NCBI GenBank assembly: GCA_040285825.1 | Contig: JAUPSS010000003.1 | Span: forward strand, 2,666,001 to 2,730,000 | Length of the DNA stretch: 64,000 nt | Origin: Eukaryota sp. TZLM1-RC | Taxonomy: Eukaryota; Metamonada: BaSk clade | Direction of reading: 5' to 3' | Shown here: piece after piece, positions 46,281 through 56,676 of the stretch | How the letters are laid out: each line of letters begins with the position of its first letter | Position numbering within the stretch: position 1 is the stretch's first letter | Program-made: the position numbers and the translations under genes | The notes under the pieces: generated by a model | Seen by the model: the letters and a program-made list of their open reading frames with translations, nothing else | Database searches by the model: none | What the model was told of the DNA's origin: nothing

Positions 46281-47588
46281 ATGTTTCTCATGTACAAATT
46301 ACTACTACTCTCAACTATAGTCGCTCTGACGTTTGCTTGTGGTCACTTCTGTCCACCAACGGAAAAAGAGGCCCTCCTCAAACTTCACGAAGAACTTCAT
46401 GGTGAATCATGGACCAAGAAAGTTTGTGTCTCCTTATCACCTAACTTTAGTGGGATATGAAGGAAAAGGACCATTGTAAGTGGCATGGAATCGAATGTGT
46501 TGATGGTTCTGTCACTGTGATTGACCTTCAAGACAACAACCTCCAAGGAAAGCTTCCCCGAGAATTTGCATGTTTCCCAAGGCTCCAAACCTTGTACCTG
46601 CAAAAGAACAAGCTTAAAGGAAAGATCCCTGATGGCCAAGGTGGTATGTTTCTGAACCCAACTCATCGTAGAAGGAATAAGCTGCTTGATGGCCTTGAAG
46701 CACGTTGATCTTTCTAACAACAAGTTTAATGGCAAAATCCCTGAAGGTTTCTGTGAACTCTATCTCTCCCTCCAATACCTTTACCTCAACAATAACGACT
46801 TCCATGGCGAGATCCCCAAGTGTTTTGATGAACGTTTTACCAAATCCCTCAAAACTTTCCGTGCTCATTGTAACTTACTCGAAGGAAAGCTTCCAAAAGG
46901 CTTCCAAAAGATGAACGAACTCCGTGAGCTCTGGATTCATTGTAACAAAATGGAAGAAGCTGAGGCACCACCAAAGACCATTTCTTTCAAGCAAGGCGAC
47001 CTTGACTGCGAAACTCTTTGTCCCCGCAAAGAGTGTCCTGAATGGATCTATGATGAAGAATGCGGCTGGTACAAGAGAAAGGAAAAGCGTGAAGAAGAAG
47101 ATGAGAAAGATGAAAAGGAAGAAGCAGAAAAGAAGATTGAGCGCTGTATTGCCAAGTATAGCGGCAAATGCTACCGCAAATGTAAACGAATGATCAAGGA
47201 AGAAGACGATGATGAAGAAGATGAGGATAACGATTATGAATTCTATAATAAGCGTGATCGTAAACGTCGTGACAGGAGACGCAGGCACTATAGCGATTCT
47301 GATGATGATGACGAAGATGAGGAAGAATACCGCCGATGCTGTCGTAGTCGTAACTGCTGCAAAAAGTATAAGTGTTGCAAAGACCGATACACTGAATCCG
47401 AAACCGAAACGGAGAATGATCACGAGGAACGCATGGACATGTGCATGAATCTTTGTGTAAAGAAATACGAGCGCATCTGCTACAAGCGATATGAACACCT
47501 TCTTGAAGAAACTAATGACGATGACTACGATAATGATAATGACAAGAAGAATAACAAGAAGGACTGGAAGAAGGATAAATACTATTAG
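46281..47588 (+). CDS. Secreted leucine-rich repeat protein with charged Cys-rich tail, 416 aa
   Basis: ATG 46281 begins a signal peptide (YKLLLLSTIVALTFACG). Two introns, 46422-46450 (29 nt, phase 0) and 46644-46671 (28 nt), restore a single frame. The N-cap is of the plant-LRR type: EKEALLKLHEELHGESWTKK, W, then HCKWHGIECVDG. About five LRRs follow (DLQDNNLQGKLPREF, LYLQKNKLKGKIPD, HVDLSNNKFNGKIPEGF, LYLNNNDFHGEIPKCF, FRAHCNLLEGKLPKGF). From about residue 225 the protein is a 190-residue tail rich in D/E/K/R with many Cys (CCRSRNCCKKYKCC, LCVKKYERICYKRYE). Likely extracellular recognition or adhesion. The tail has no known counterpart to me. Confidence 0.8.
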
Positions 47589-48330
47589 ATAGCTATGTAG
47601 ATGTTGCACCATAAACGCTTTATGTCCCTTTGTGATCATTCAACATTGGCACCCAACAGTGACACTTTAAGTAGCCATCTGTCATAGCTGAAACTCTAAA
47701 CAACAATTAATCCATAAAATCAATGGAATCGCACTTTGAAAGCAGATGTTTTATAAAGAAGATCTCTGCAACGAAATCACTGAAATGCTGTCTAGCTAAA
47801 GCTTCTCTAATTCAATTGAAAAACCGAGGCAATCTATTAATAATGGCAAGTTGCATTCAACAGCGCCAAAACAACTATAATAACTATATAACTATAACTA
47901 TAACTATATAACTATATAATTCAAAAATTCGATCATAACTGCTCTGGAATCGACTTTCGAATTTATGATTTAGCGAGAAATTATTCAATTTTTGCAATCT
48001 GTGCAAATGCATTTCAAACAAGAGAACAAATTTTCCAGAACAAATCATATTCCTAAATCTCCTTCCATTATGAATTTATCCTCTTGAGAGTTATTCTATT
48101 CAAAAAACATTCTGGAATTTCTAGTGGTTGACTATACACAAAAGCAGGTGACTTTTTGCTGAACAAAATCGTTACAGTAAAAATCCAAAAGACATCATAT
48201 CATCAACACAAATTTGCCAATAATTTCTTACCAATACTGGCATCAGTTACACATACATGTTACGTCTCTTTCCTAGGGATAAACTATTGGGTTGTTCTGT
48301 TATACTTCATGTTTACTATTAGTCAAAATG
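47589..48330. other. No gene seen; (ATAACT)n-like microsatellite near 47870-47920
   Basis: 3' flank of the LRR gene and unassigned AT-rich DNA up to the exo-Fanzor remnant. Confidence 0.4.
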
Positions 48331-48334
48331 AACT

Positions 48335-49300
48335 CAGGCATTCTGGCCTCGAGGAATTGGATGGACTCAATTTTTGAAAACTTTTCAGTGAAAGAAATGG
48401 AGTTGTCGCTGTGATGATCAATGAAGCTTTCACTTCAACAATATATCCTGTTTGTTTTGAATAGGTTGATACGTTTTTGAGGGTAACCAATCCTACATTA
48501 TATTAGGGCTGTCCAAGTTCTGTTCTGCTCAGTTCAGTTCAGAAATAAATTTGGAACTTGAAATGAACTGAACTGAACCAGTTCCGAACCGGTATAATAA
48601 AAGAATAGTCTTTTTTTAAAAAAAATTTTATTTTGAAAACAATACGAACTAATTTCCTTAATATCTTCTCCATTCCTTTAGAGAGACTAACGTGACAACG
48701 GACAAGACCATTTGGGAGACGGGTTATATGTTTCAGAACCCAGGACCTGTTGGGTGAAGTGAAAGGAGAAGATATTGTGTGTTCTTCCATGGAAATGAAA
48801 CGAAAGAAGTCAAATGCAAAATATAAACTTTGATTTGAAAGTTTGAAAAACCAAATTAAACAAAAATTAAACAAATATTTATTAATTACTGGTTGTATTC
48901 ATTTATTTTAAGTCATTGCAATAACTGAAAACAAGTTATAAACAGTAGTAGAAAAACAAGCTGAGACATTGGCTGAACTGGTTCAGAACCAGTTCAAACT
49001 TGTTCGGAACCTGAACCTATCATTCTTGAACTTAACTCAACCGGAAATTCTCTGAACCTGAACTGAACTCAACCAGTTCCGAAATGAACCTGGACAGTTT
49101 TACATCATATAAGAACAAAATTCCGGTTACTACTTGTCATGGTTTAATAGCTTGCAATAGTGAGAGTTGTAGATTCAGTAACAAAGGCTCAACAAAGCTT
49201 TTCAATAGAAATAGGCTACCTTGTCTGAATATGTCTGCAATCGCCGGAGCCAGAATAAGTGCCAATGAAAGGGCTCAGTATCTGTGTAGTAAATAGTTTT
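48335..49300 (+). pseudogene. Exo-Fanzor remnant (copy 3), C-terminal end, split by a MITE
   Basis: 48340-48493 reads RGIGWTQF, then RNGVVAVMINEAFTS, CFE and VDTFLRVTNPTLY, matching the copy at 56.7-57.5 kb (GIGWIQFLKRNGFEVLMINE). After the inserted MITE, 49101-49296 continues with IPVTTCHGLIACNSESC and KLFNRNRLPCLNM to a QYLCSK end. The RuvC-III position has Asn, as in the 56.7-kb copy. Stops and a Cys-to-Tyr change in the zinc finger mark it as dead. Confidence 0.8.
48503..49100. mobile_element. hAT-like MITE, 598 bp
   Basis: Ends TTAGGGCTGTCCAAGTTC and GAACCTGGACAGTTT form a 12-bp core inverted repeat (CTGTCCARGTTC). The flanking 8-9 bp duplication TACATTATA/TACATCATA (48494-48502, 49101-49109) has one mismatch. 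Subterminal GAACTGAAC-type repeats occur at both ends. No transposase. Confidence 0.75.
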
Positions 49301-49308
49301 TGTGAATA

Positions 49309-50073
49309 CAGTGAATCCTCTATATCTACAATGGGTCGGGACCAGAAAAAACTGTTGCATATATGGAAATTGTAATTATAGAGGGTCTTTTCAAAGTCAA
49401 CAGCCAATCACAAATTATCCTCAATAGAAACAAGAGGAGCTTTTTTTCTCAAATTCTGACCGAAGTCCTTCAGAACTGACAAAAGAAGCGCAGCTACTAC
49501 TGTTTCATCTACTAATCTATTGTAACTAATTCATTAAGAACAATTAGATATACCCTACAGCATTAAATAATATATTCAATTATCTTCATCTATGTTGTTG
49601 TTTTCGATATCAATTTCAAAATAGTACCAGAATAATAAATGCAGATACAAAAATGCAAAAAAAACATAAAATATTCTATATTTCCCAGGAATGATCCCAA
49701 TCAAGTTCTATAACATCATCTGCTTCCTCCCTATTCAACCCAGTAGACAATTCTGTAAAGTAATGAAATGAAATTAGTTTTTTTTGGAAAAAATATTTCA
49801 ACTCTATGATCACCTGACATAGCTTGAAGCAGAGAGCTCTCTATCGAACTGTAATATGACCAGCTCATTAAATAGTAATATGACATGTAATGATGTGTTT
49901 AACACCGTTGCAGTTAAGGAGGGAGTTTTAGTTTAATTTTCCAAAGTGGGACTTGAAATAAGTTCCAAATTTCACTTAGACTGAAATTGCAGATTCGGAG
50001 GGTCAGTGTCCAATACACAATTACTGAAATTGTTGGAACATAAAATGGTGTTGCAGTTATAGAGGGTTCACTG
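49309..50073. mobile_element. MITE with CAGTGAA-type inverted ends, 765 bp
   Basis: Left end CAGTGAATCCTCTATATC and right end complement CAGTGAACCCTCTATAAC are inverted repeats of about 23 bp with few mismatches, reminiscent of pogo/Tigger-type ends. The left flank is TA; a matching right TA was not found. No transposase. It sits between the exo-Fanzor remnant and the RPN2 exon. Confidence 0.65.
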
Positions 50074-50111
50074 CACCAAAATTGTTCATATACTTCTAGG
50101 AATTTCTCTTC

Positions 50112-50450
50112 TCAAATGCTCTCCCTCAATGACATCTGTGAGTTAGACCATGATTTTACCTAATCGCAGCAGGGTTTTCCACCAAGGGTTTGATCAGCTT
50201 ATCTGCATCTGCTTTTGTCGTACTTGTTTTCTTTGCCTTCATTGTTATTCTCATCAAACAGAAGATCAACATGGATTCTTTGTCTAACATCAACAACTAC
50301 ACATTCCTCATCTTTATCACTTCGCTCTCTGTTACTCTTGGAACTCTTGTGTCCTACTGGATCGATCTCAGCATCTTCACCTGTTTCAAGATACTAGCTC
50401 TCACTTTGCCCATTGTGGGTCTGTCAGGAGTCCGTAGTTTCAAAGGTTAG
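50112..50450 (+). CDS. Ribophorin II / Swp1 (OST subunit) C-terminal part
   Basis: The final exon from 50170 encodes GFSTKGLISLSASAFVVLVF, then a loop, FITSLSVTLGTLVSYWIDLS, and IFTCFKILALTLPIVGL before GVRSFKG and TAG at 50448. Three membrane helices and the W-x2-L-x-x-F-x-x-LK-x-LA pattern match the C-terminus of RPN2/Swp1, a subunit of the ER oligosaccharyltransferase that N-glycosylates nascent proteins. A 32-nt intron (50138-50169, GTGAGT donor) joins an upstream scrap (MLSLNDI). The luminal domain is not visible: upstream lies a MITE, so the gene is truncated or split. A last exon beyond 50450 is possible. Confidence 0.65.
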
Positions 50451-50453
50451 TAT

Positions 50454-51125
50454 ATGTTGATCTTTGTTGTAAACTTGTTTTTGGTTTTTGTTTTTGTTGT
50501 TTTACATTCGATTCTCTCAATAACTACACCATTATTCACACTTCTAAACTGAATCACTTATATTCTAACATTAATTATATCAATTTTCACAGAGCTCTGT
50601 GTTTCAAGATTCACCACCAGTAGTTTTTCGACTTGGTTCCTTCACCAGTTGAACATTGGTATTCTGCATCTGTGTACTTCCTATCACATCACATTAAAGA
50701 ACCATTGAAGCTGACATACAGATATGATATTTGAAATATCATTTAATGGTGGATACATTATATTTAAAGGAGGAAGTATGACATTATTTACACCAATTTG
50801 AGCTCTTTATTGAATTTGTTCAAGTAGATTCTCATAAGTCATGACCGACATTTCAGAAGTATTCTTGTTAGTTCTGAGACACGATTGTACATTTCCATTG
50901 TTTGCTAGATAACTATCGAAGGTCTTTGAGAATCGGCTTTACGGAGATTCCTGAGACGGAAAAATCTCGTTGATCCAATATTGTTAACATTGTTGTTGAA
51001 ACAAATTTACCTAGATGAATAGGGATAAATCAATGTTTTGACACGTTGTAACGAGTTAGTAGATAAAATGCTATGTTACACACTATTGTACCGTCTATAT
51101 TTTTAGTTTTTTTCTCATTGATCAA
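50454..51125. other. No gene seen
   Basis: 3' flank of the RPN2 fragment; nothing recognisable. Confidence 0.4.
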
Positions 51126-51129
51126 CTTT

Positions 51130-52400
51130 TATTTATCGATTAATTTCACCATTCCCTTAAAAATAGAAAATACAATCCTGTTCTACCAGTAAACTCGATT
51201 GAAAATTCTTCCAGTTCTTTCCTTTACAAATACATCAAAATCTTCCAGGTAAGCCATAGCAGCCTTTCGTAAAAATCCAAGCAGGGAAACAACAAAGTGA
51301 CATAAATTATACTGGGCATGAGAATTTCCTTTACAGAGGAAATAGATTTTGCGTATTGAGCATTTTTTTATTTTTTGTCAGCAAGAAGAGGATTATTGAC
51401 ATCTGAGTTAAAGAAATGTTCGTTAGAAGAATTACATGGGTCTGTGGACATGGCATTTAAAATAGTAAAACTACCATTTAAGCCGAATCCAAAAAATCAC
51501 CTCTTGTCAAACCACATAGATGCTCTGTTGTAGCGCATACTTTGAATATTGGGGTCATCAAGAATTTATTTTCTTAGCAAAGGCTCTAAATAGGAATCTA
51601 CTCGAAATGATTGACACATTACATAAATTTGGTCCCTGACATTAATGTGTACTTTGCTTCTAAATGTAATGAAATGTTTACAGTTCAAAAGATGAGTAAA
51701 CAAAAGAGGTTTACCACATTTACAAGTTAAATCATTGGGCAAATTGTTTGGCCATAGAAAACAACAGAAACCCATGTTTAAAAGCCATTCATGGTTTTTT
51801 AACAAAAGTCCATAAACAGAGGGAATTTGAGTTACTAAAGCAGCAGCAGAATTATCACGAATATCCTTTAAAAAATTACCGAAAGCGGGATTTTGAGTTT
51901 TGGCCAAGCCAAGTCTTATTTCATAATCCAAGCTTTCATATAATTTATCCAGATGGTGCTGAAGCTTTTTCAGGCAGAACGTAAATTTGACAGTGATCGG
52001 TTGGGAATTTCTTGAACATTCTGAGGAAAACACTGAATCCAGATATCACTGGGCAAATGATCTTTTTCAAATTGAAGTTGATTCAAATAAACATTTGATT
52101 CACCATGGATCAGATGAACATCATAAGGGAACCTTTGGAAAAAATCAAAAACTATATTTTTACCACCTCCAACAATGCTGCTTTACACAAAATCGAAGAT
52201 TTGGTAAAGTTAATTCCACCCAAATCACCAGAACAAAATAAATGACTTCGAATCAAAGTTTCATTGACTTCTAATAAAGAAAAAATTTTTGATTCGAAGT
52301 TTGTTGAAAGATCTGCAAAAATTGAGAGATACTGAGGGGGAGTTGACCTTAAAATATGAGTGAATTTTCCCGAATTACAAATTTTTTAAATGAAAAGTAA
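51130..52400 (-). mobile_element. LINE-D copy, degraded
   Basis: Frame 52033-51566 reads KNHEWLLNMGFCCFLWPNNL, LTCKCGKPLLFTHLLNCKHF and DQIYVMCQSFRVDSYLEPLL, matching 43.5-44.2 kb. The C-terminal 400 bp carry many shifts. Upstream, 52400-52060 holds broken connection-region sequence. Confidence 0.85.
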
Positions 52401-52454
52401 CTTTAGTTTGAAAGTTCTTTCCAATAATATTCATTATAAAATATTCTAGAATAT

Positions 52455-52640
52455 TCTAGAATTGGAAGAATACTTGATCGAACCTTTTGGCAAAATAGAA
52501 TTGAATTTTCTCTTTTTAAAAGAATGTATAACCTTTATTCTAGTTCGTTGTTATCACTTGAATGTTTTTCTGAATAAAAAGCTGTAGGTAAATTTTCAAT
52601 GGTAGATGCGGAGTTTGAGGAAATTGATTTTTGGTGTTTA
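52455..52640 (+). mobile_element. LINE C-terminal scrap
   Basis: Reads GRILDRTFWQNRIEFSLFKR, then SSLLSLECFSE: the C-terminal helix of the C/D-type LINE proteins. Plus strand, between the LINE-D and LINE-A remnants. Confidence 0.65.
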
Positions 52641-52672
52641 ACAATGTTGTTTGAATAAAAATATATAAATAA

Positions 52673-53184
52673 TTTTGGTTCTGATGATAGAGGTGATGTA
52701 TACTGTGATTGGATTGATAATTCTGAAGCTATTGTTGTCCTTGTCTCATGTAATGTTGCAAATGATACTTTGGTTCACAGAAGAAAACTTAATCCTGTGG
52801 CTGCTCTGGATTTTAAAGCAAAAGAGAAACATAGAAAAATATGATAAAGATATTGAAGAGGCTAATGTCGATAGAAATACACAGCTGGTTTTTATTGCTT
52901 TCCCATTTTCGATAAATGGAAAATTATCAGATGAAGCAGAAACTTTTTTGAATGACTTACAAAAAATGGTGCAAGAAAAAACAATGAAAAGATTTGATAT
53001 TTTTTATGGCGTTCACGGATTCAATTTGCCATTATTAATAGATTACCTCGGTTTTTCAATCGAATAATAGAAGCTTTAGCTAGACAGCAAGCAGATCAAG
53101 ATTTTGTAGAGGAAATCTTGGTTCAATGATAGTCGTCCCATTAGTTATGAGTTAATTTAATTAAGTGTGCAAATTCAATAAATA
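52673..53184 (+). mobile_element. LINE-A 3' remnant, about 510 bp
   Basis: Starts at NNFGSDDRGDVYCDWIDNSE and follows the endonuclease-to-tail sequence of the 7.1-9.4 kb element at high identity, with shifts near 52840 and 53005. It ends in the GTGCAAATTCAATAAATA tail. Confidence 0.9.
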
Positions 53185-53288
53185 GTACAATGAAGATATG
53201 TAACACAAACAAACGAAATTCTAAAATGGCATTTTTGACATCTCCAAATCATATCTCATGCTTCTTGACACTGTATTACGTTTGTTGA

Positions 53289-54308
53289 TCTTCACTGTCT
53301 TCTTCTTTGTCTTTTCTTGAACATCTCACCTTAGTGAACGCCCTTCCTGCTTCTGGAAAGTCCGAAGCTCGTCAATATCTTGGTTCTTTGACATCAGAAG
53401 AATGTGCTGAACACTTCCATATGGGAGAAACTGTTCAACTTGATGATTATCCATATGTACATATGATGAGAAGAATCGATGATCTCCTTGCTGCTGGAGG
53501 CTCAAAGCGTATCTTTTTTGCCGCTCCTGATAAAGGCTTCGCTGATGGACGCCAATGGGGAACTCTTATTCAACTTGTCAATGAAGATTATGATGATCTC
53601 AAGGCTCTCAAAGCCCCAGAAATGACCCACGATTCATACACCGAATGGATCCTCGAACGATTTGATCGTGCCATGGAAGCTGTTGGTATTGATGGACCCT
53701 TCAAGAATCTCGCCAAATCAGATGTCGAACTCATCAAGGCTGGCCTCGAACAAGAGGTAAAGGAACTCTATGAAGACAAAATTGCTGGAATCCCTGATAC
53801 TCTTGAAGGCAAAACTATTGTCATTGAGTTTGCTCGTGGTGGACCCCAAGGTTCTGAATATCCCCTCCCTGGTGCCCATGGCTATCTCTACTCATACGGA
53901 CAGCTATCCAAGGCTATCCTCTCCAACGCCGCTGTTCTCTACATCTGGGTTACTCCCGAACAATCCAGAGCCAAGAACCAAGCCCGTGCCCAACCCGACA
54001 AGAAAGCCGATTCCCTTCTCCAATCCCTTCATCATGGTGTTCCTGAATGGGTTATGCTCAATGAATACGGAACTGATGACTTGGGATGGTTACTGGAGCA
54101 ATCCGATCGTGAAAACTGTGTTCGTATTGAAAAAGACGGCGAAGTCTTTTATGTTCCTGTCGGTAGATTTGATAACAGAGTCGATAAGACCACTTTCTTG
54201 CGTGCTCCTCGTGAAGAATGGGATCCCAAGGACGTAGCTGCTGTTCGTGATGCCATGAATAAGGCATTTAACCAAATCATTCCTTCTTATGAAGCTCTCC
54301 ACCAGTAG
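53289..54308 (+). CDS. P-loop NTPase-like protein of bacterial type
   Basis: At least 320 residues are open, ending at TAG 54306. A Walker-A-like LVNALPASGKSEARQYLG lies at the N-terminus, followed by QLDDYPYVHMMRRIDDLL, KRIFFAAPDKGFADGRQWGT, a VIEFARGGPQGSEYPLPG block and WVTPEQSRAKNQARAQPD. It looks like uncharacterised prokaryotic P-loop proteins that bind and hydrolyse nucleotides or phosphorylate a small substrate. Codons are richer in G/C than neighbours. No ATG precedes the P-loop in frame; a TTAG at 53331-53334 could be a splice acceptor, so the first exon is unresolved. A horizontally acquired gene is likely but unproven. Confidence 0.65.
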   Translation, partial: SSLSSSLSFLEHLTLVNALPASGKSEARQYLGSLTSEECAEHFHMGETVQLDDYPYVHMMRRIDDLLAAGGSKRIFFAAPDKGFADGRQWGTLIQLVNEDYDDLKALKAPEMTHDSYTEWILERFDRAMEAVGIDGPFKNLAKSDVELIKAGLEQEVKELYEDKIAGIPDTLEGKTIVIEFARGGPQGSEYPLPGAHGYLYSYGQLSKAILSNAAVLYIWVTPEQSRAKNQARAQPDKKADSLLQSLHHGVPEWVMLNEYGTDDLGWLLEQSDRENCVRIEKDGEVFYVPVGRFDNRVDKTTFLRAPREEWDPKDVAAVRDAMNKAFNQIIPSYEALHQ

Positions 54309-54895
54309 TTTTTTCTTGTCAATTGATATAGTCTGCACCTGTTTATTTATAAAGTTTTGCATTTTGTATCTGATGATTTTGTTCAATTCCCAATTGTTAA
54401 ATTGGAACATCCATAACTGTTCTGTCAAAATTAGCAAAACAATAATGCTAAACCAATTAACTACCAATCATTTTTGTGTAATTAAAGTCATTAAATGAAC
54501 TATTGAAAACGAGAAAGAGGAGTTATGAATGCTTCAATCCTTTCAAATGTCATCAGTGATATGGTGTCAAATTTGTGCTTCTCATGGCACAGAGTTTGTG
54601 CATTTGTTATTCGTTTTTTATAGAAGCATGTTCTCCATTATTATGGCAGTATTGCCGTGAAATGTTCATTGATACGGTAGAATTTCTGAATTCAAGATTA
54701 TATTTGAAGATAGCCATTTCAGAAGCAACTACCATGTTCTCATTTTGAGCTGTAGTTGGAAACTTTAAAATAAAATAAATATAAATAAAGGGAAAAAACT
54801 ATTTTACAAAGGACTAGTTTCAAACTACGAATATTATACAACTAAAAGAACTAAAAGAGCAAACAAGAAAATAAACTAAAAGAAAGCGAAGAAAA
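54309..54895. other. No gene seen
   Basis: Intergenic between convergent genes; AT-rich, nothing recognisable. Confidence 0.4.
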
Positions 54896-55498
54896 TCAAA
54901 GTATAACACAGCAGCTAGGATCCTTCTCATCTACAACAACATTAAACTTCCGCCTCTTTCTAATTAAGTAATCAAGCCTATTCTGCACCGTGCCGTCATC
55001 CACGAACTCTTGATCAATGGTGACTAAACCTAAGAGAGAAGAAGCGACATAAAAGTCATTGAAAGGGTTGAACTCAAGTTCTTTGAAATGATCTTGTGCT
55101 TGGTTAGTAAGAGAGACATATTTGGAAGGAAAAGAGCTCCAGTTACGTTCTAGAGGAGCATAGAAGTGTAGGAGTACAGTGAGATGCCATTCGAGTAAGT
55201 GTTGTGGTATTGTCATGGTTGCTATAGATGGCTGTTCATGACTACATTGTTGGAATAGTAACTGCAACATATCGAGTTTACCGAAAGGGGAGTTAAAAAT
55301 GAATAGACGACTCAATAGGATAGAGACATCATTAAATGTAAGGTCATGTTTAAGTTTAAATTGACGTCTAATAGCGGTAGAAAGCGAGTCCTTTGATGTG
55401 ACATACAGATAATGATAGAGTTCATCAAAAGACTCAACCTCACTATCATTAGCTACAACAAACCTGATGTATTCAGGGAGATTGAGTTTGATGTACAT
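54896..55498 (-). CDS. Unknown protein with C-terminal CaaX box, 200 aa
   Basis: ATG 55498, no intron. No family recognised. The body is helical and Leu/Phe-rich (FDELYHYLYVTSKDSLSTA, QFKLKHDLTFNDVSILLSRL). The end has a basic patch (RKRRKF), then VVDEKDPSCCVIL. The last four residues CVIL fit a CaaX prenylation signal with terminal Leu, which favours geranylgeranylation, and the preceding basic patch would help membrane attachment. A small-GTPase fold is not apparent (no G-x4-GK motif), so it may be a membrane-tethered adaptor. Confidence 0.6.
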   Translation of the reverse strand: MYIKLNLPEYIRFVVANDSEVESFDELYHYLYVTSKDSLSTAIRRQFKLKHDLTFNDVSILLSRLFIFNSPFGKLDMLQLLFQQCSHEQPSIATMTIPQHLLEWHLTVLLHFYAPLERNWSSFPSKYVSLTNQAQDHFKELEFNPFNDFYVASSLLGLVTIDQEFVDDGTVQNRLDYLIRKRRKFNVVVDEKDPSCCVIL

Positions 55499-56145
55499 TA
55501 ATGTTCATTGATTTTACTTAAATGTTTGTTTCTTAATTTACTAATCTCTTTTATTGAACAACAATAATCTACACTATTTATTCTAATAATTCTCTTCCAC
55601 ACTGTCAGACCTCTGCAGTACCATTGGTCTGGAATAATTATGAGTATTGGAGTGGGTATGAGTAGGAATACACGTGCAAAATACTGTTAATACCACCATC
55701 TCGGCATAAGAAACGACAAGTCATGTTTGCTATTTAAGTGCTTAAGCTAAGTTTTTTTGCTGAATTTAAATATATTTTCTGAAATACAACCTAGAAATCA
55801 AGTCGCCCTACAAGTTGATTTCCATCATCCGTCAACACTTTTAATTATAGAAAGTTAAGTTCTAAAAAAGCGATCATTATGGGAATAATTAATACTAACA
55901 TTTATTAAATTAATTAATATTTATGATAAAAAAAGGCAGATAATTGTTTTATTATATTTGGCTTGAAATTTAATATCAACTGTAACAATAAAAATTTTCA
56001 AACTAAACAACAGATAAATTAAAGTAAAAATGACAAAAATCCAGTATAAAATACACCAACAAAAAGACGACAAACAAAACCAACAGAGAACAAATCACAA
56101 AAACTAAATTATTAAAAATTATTGAACAAAAACTATTAATCTTAA
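55499..56145. other. No gene seen
   Basis: AT-rich region between the CaaX gene and UXT 3' end; nothing recognisable. Confidence 0.4.
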
Positions 56146-56615
56146 TCAAGAGAAAAATTGTTTTAAATCTCGTTCAACATTAGAAATTTTGCATGTCAAA
56201 TCACCTATATTAGATTCTATTTGACTAATCCTTCTTTTTAAATCCTCCTCCATGTACTTGCAATGTGCTAACGCCTCCGATGGCAAAAACTCCGCATGAA
56301 ACCCAAGACCAACTTCCACAAACACAGTGGAGGTGTCGGGACTATGGTGAGAAAGAAGAGAAAATAACATACACGTGAGCCTCAGAAAAAACAGAAGATC
56401 CAAGATCAACAAGACTTGTGAGCTCCATTGAACCAGTCTCTACGATGTGTGTCAATGTTTTCTGTAGGTTCTGACTGCTGTAAGGGTAATAATGACCAGA
56501 CAAACAAATGCATAAGTTCGGTATTTAAATGATCACGTGTGATGCTTTGTTTCTGAAGGTCTTTTCGGAGAGCATCTTGAAGTAAAGAGTGAATCGAAGA
56601 GTCTAAGGTTTGCAT
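56146..56615 (-). CDS. UXT / prefoldin-alpha-like subunit, 3 exons, 136 aa
   Basis: Exons 56615-56506, 56477-56373 and 56341-56146; introns of 28 nt (56478-56505, GTTTGT donor) and 31 nt (56342-56372, GTATGT donor). The joined protein has SLLQDALRKDLQK, an N-terminal helix, METGS-like text (IVETGSMELTSLVDLGSSVF), then VPDTSTVFVEVGLGFHAEF and a long C-terminal coiled-coil helix (LKRRISQIESNIGDL). The V-P-D-T-S...V-x-V-G-x-G-F block is the UXT signature in the prefoldin hairpin region. UXT is part of the R2TP/URI prefoldin-like complex that helps assemble RNA polymerases and PIKKs. Start ATG 56615 is the first compatible; an extra 5' exon could have been displaced by the exo-Fanzor element 40 bp upstream. 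Confidence 0.8.
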
Positions 56616-56676
56616 AAGATTTGTGGGAAATTCCCATAAATACACGATCAATTTTCGTGTGGAATAATTACAAAAA

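Noticed and set aside
46875-47639. 254-aa minus-strand membrane-like ORF
   Set aside because: It is the antisense of the Lys/Glu/Asp-rich tail of the spliced LRR gene, which gives Phe/Leu/Ile-rich shadow frames.
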